From Bolinopsis microptera (Eukaryota; Ctenophora; Tentaculata; Lobata; Bolinopsidae), in the NCBI RefSeq assembly GCF_026151205.1, contig NC_087075.1, positions 1,359,911-1,423,910 on the forward strand: DNA of 64,000 bases, given 5' to 3'. The notes below the pieces were generated by a model. That model saw nothing but the letters and a program-made list of their open reading frames with translations, searched no databases and was not told the origin of the DNA. Of the stretch, positions 61,188 through 64,000 are shown piece after piece (position 1 is the stretch's first letter; each line of letters begins with the position of its first letter). The position numbers were made by a program, and so were the translations under genes.

Positions 61188-64000
61188 GGATCAATATTTG
61201 GTTTGCTCGTATATTAGAAGACGTCTCTGTTACAAATCCACCTTTGTCCTCATTTATTCCTATCAGATTATGATAATATAATACTGTTAATTTTATTACT
61301 TTATTATTTTTCTTTCATCGACGAGTAAGTTAACTAATGGAATTACATACATAACTTTATTATATGCTTGTGATACGTAAGTAATAAGTAATGTAATCAG
61401 CTCATAATGGTAGGTACTTTCGCAAGTTTTTCTATTTCTACATTGTTACCTTGTATGTACATGTTGCGATGGTATGGGTACATACGGCATGATGAATTGC
61501 TGAACAATTATCTGTTAGATTTGAAAAAGTAATTTTTGGTGTTTCGTTCTTAGATAATCCGGCGAGGTGTTGTTATTAAGGTTAATATGTAGATTTCAAC
61601 CACTTTGGTGGCGCGTTTTTGTTGTTATTTTTGCCCAATCTCAGAATGATAATTATTTGAAAAATGTATCGAAACAGTGATGGAATGTGCTCAACATTTC
61701 AAAAGGTGATTTTAAAATAAGCGAAAATACAGACGACTCGTTACTTAATATTTTATGAGTGACCAACAACTTGGGATCATCTCGCATTCACCTAGGTGTG
61801 CCGGGGTGGAATCGGAAATATAGGAAAAGTTAAGTTAATTTCTACGCAATAAATATCTCATATTTTGAAATGAAATCTGTCAGGAGTGTTATCGGCCGAA
61901 TAAAATGAAAGTCTTAAAATGCTTTTGACGTACAAAACATATGAGATCATTTTTACAGTTTTAACGTGTTTTTTTAAAATGTTTACGTATTCATTTACCC
62001 TTAAAAAGTGTGTTGTCAGGATGTTAAAAATGAGTCATGACTTTTGATCGTATTTTACTAACTTGTTGCCTGTATTTTCTTTAACATACATATTGATATT
62101 TCATTGAAATTACTTTATCACTTACTGATATTAGAGAAATCGAAAATAACGCGATGTTTGAATTACTGTCCGGGCCAATAGGACTAACAAACGCTTTGGA
62201 TATACTCTCAGTCCTCTCATTAAACCAGAATATCAGGGGGGCTTATTAACTGACGGAAATATACAAAAAAGGGGGGGAAAAAATTGTCGTTTTTAGTTAA
62301 TATTTCTCTGGTAACATTAAAGTTTTTGCCTCCATTCAGGGTCCCTTCGATGGTTTCACCTGACCAGAAGAAACCTCTGCAAAACTACCAGTGCGATATT
62401 AGACAGATATTAAGGCGCACAATAATTTTTCAATACGCTTAAATTTGATCCTGTAATTGTAGAAAAGATCAGAGTAGTGTTGGTTGAAACGCGCTAAATA
62501 ATTATTCAGTATTAAGTTTTGTTGCGCGCATTAAACGCATTGGGGTAGACGGCGTGCTTGCCACGACGCGCTCTTTACCTCTAATATTTAGTATGAATTA
62601 ATTTCAGGCACGACCTGTGCCGATGCACCCGGTTTGGAAAAAAAGTAACTTGGAATTTGGACCGCTACGTAACTTTACAGGCAATAACCCAGATTGCCTC
62701 AACATACTACTTATATTCTGTGACCATACTGTTGGCTATATTATATATTAACTTCAGTCTTCAATCCGCTATGAAAAAGCCACACGTGGTATCTATCCAT
62801 CGACAATCGCAGATATGTTGTTATTTTATCGACGGAGATGTGTACGGAAACACATAACCCATATGATCATAGAAAAGCCGACTTTCGAATAACAAATTAT
62901 TATATTAGTGCATCGGCTTGTGTGTTTATGACATTTTTTGCGGAGTGAACTAAGAAGAAAAGTCCCTTTATTAATAATCCGATATAAGTAAAACTGTAAT
63001 TTCACAAAAACGGGCATTAAACACAATTCGTCTCAGATAATTTAATAAAGGAAATTTCTGCTGGAAAAATCAAAGACACTCCTAAATAGACTTTTCCACA
63101 ACTAAAAAATAACGGTGTTGGGACACTTTTAATTTTTGCAAATTAAAAAGTCCGCAAGAACTATATACTGAGACAGTCCTGTTTACACACTATGTGTACG
63201 TTAAACGTATCCTTATTTTGAAAATAATCCGAAGTGGCTCTTCGGAATATTTTACTGTGTATGTACGTGTTGAAAATATTAATATGCTTTCCTAACTAAA
63301 CAACTAGCACCTCCAACCAAAAGACGGTTTAAACGCAAGAACTCTAAGTAAATAAAATATGTACGGTACAAGCGTCTAAATATTATATGTATTTACAGAT
63401 ACTAACTTAAAAGTTTGTAATAATTTAAACCTAATAAAAATGTAAGCAACTCCAGCAGTCTGTACTGGTATAATACTCCTGCACTAGTTACTGAGGGTTA
63501 CAACAGATGAGTTGCTACAATAATGGCTTGCAACAGTACAATAGCATTTAACACCATTTCCGAGCAAATGGGTAAAATCGAGCTTGCTCGTATTTACCCG
63601 TACGGGTAAATGACGATTGGTTCGCCCCAAGATTAATCAGCAAATTGCACATTTCTGTTGCATGCCATTCCCTAAACAAACACAAACCGAGGGGTTCCGT
63701 TCAGGCCCTTCACACTTTGTTTCTGTCTGGTTCTAATATACCGTTACAATAATGACTTTAATATAATATGTACACATATGTCACTAATATGAACAACTCC
63801 ATAAGCAATATCTATAAACTGTCCAATATTATGAAAAGTACCAAAAGTTCATACAAATAAGATTTAAACTGAAATACAAATAATTTTACGATTTTGATGA
63901 GCTCCTCTGGAAGTTCGTCCCAAAATGGCACTAAACTATAACAGCTACTACATACTTCAATAATCCGACTAGTCAACTAGAATAACAAAACGAAAACATA
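61188..64000 (-). repeat. Right arm of the 2.8-kb inverted repeat, truncated by the window end
   Basis: Reverse complement of 51307-54135. The outer match begins at GGATCAATATTTGG (left arm AATATTGATCC at about 54116) and continues to the last base of the window. Differences are mostly one-base indels and a few short losses (for example GCTGTAGCTGTATGG against GCTTATGG). Nothing in this arm is separately recognisable as a gene. Confidence 0.9.

Noticed and set aside
52442-62857. Short frames of about 66-70 codons with a shared LLAILYINFSLQS segment, one in each inverted arm
   Set aside because: They are the same duplicated sequence read in one arm on minus and in the other on plus. The ends differ by frameshift between the arms and no domain is seen, so coding is unsupported.

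Overview
This is eukaryotic, animal (metazoan) nuclear DNA: genes are split by spliceosomal introns with GT-AG borders, there are Pol III-type SINEs, non-LTR retrotransposon and MULE fragments, and about half of the window is tandem repeats. An intronless rhodopsin-like GPCR, a pentraxin-like surface protein and the style of the retroelement fragments fit an early-branching marine animal, with a cnidarian as my first guess. That placement is tentative; the sequence contains no species marker.

Two conserved genes, rebuilt exon by exon with consistent splice phases, frame the window. A plasmanylethanolamine desaturase gene (PEDS1/TMEM189) runs on the minus strand from 34574 down to about 8617 in eight exons. 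A branched-chain aminotransferase gene (BCAT) runs on the plus strand from 38111 to 51163 in twelve exons and encodes 391 residues. They point away from each other, with 3.5 kb between their start codons. Three further gene models are supported: a pentraxin-like glycoprotein with a coiled-coil stalk (2815-3933, +), an 88-residue zinc-finger plus UBA-like protein nested in the giant PEDS1 intron (16802-16193, -), and an intronless GPCR nested in BCAT intron 5 (44029-42875, -).

Layout. 1-2800: repeat-derived and telomere-like sequence. 2815-3933: pentraxin-like gene. 4178-6795: an apparent non-autonomous DNA transposon with dense subterminal repeats. 8150-8620: RFX-like repeat and 3' end of PEDS1. 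9667-30614: one 20.9-kb PEDS1 intron, roughly half made of some fifteen unrelated tandem arrays, plus the nested small gene and a MULE relic. 30615-34574: 5' exons of PEDS1 with a 1.5-kb 28-bp array. 34575-38110: intergenic region with an interspersed repeat family and a reverse transcriptase relic. 38111-51163: BCAT, whose 8.6-kb intron 5 holds the GPCR, a SINE and a 60-bp minisatellite. 51307-64000: two 2.8-kb inverted arms around a 6.2-kb array of 69-bp units and a 0.5-kb array of CRE-like sites.

The most striking items are the subterminal-repeat transposon, the gene-within-intron arrangements, several arrays whose unit contains a textbook transcription-factor palindrome, and a possible giant tandem-repeat membrane protein encoded by the 69-bp array. 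That last region and the right inverted arm are rich in one-base indels and may be poorly polished assembly. The genes do not form a pathway: PEDS1 acts in ether lipids, BCAT in leucine, isoleucine and valine breakdown, and the GPCR and pentraxin-like protein at the cell surface.
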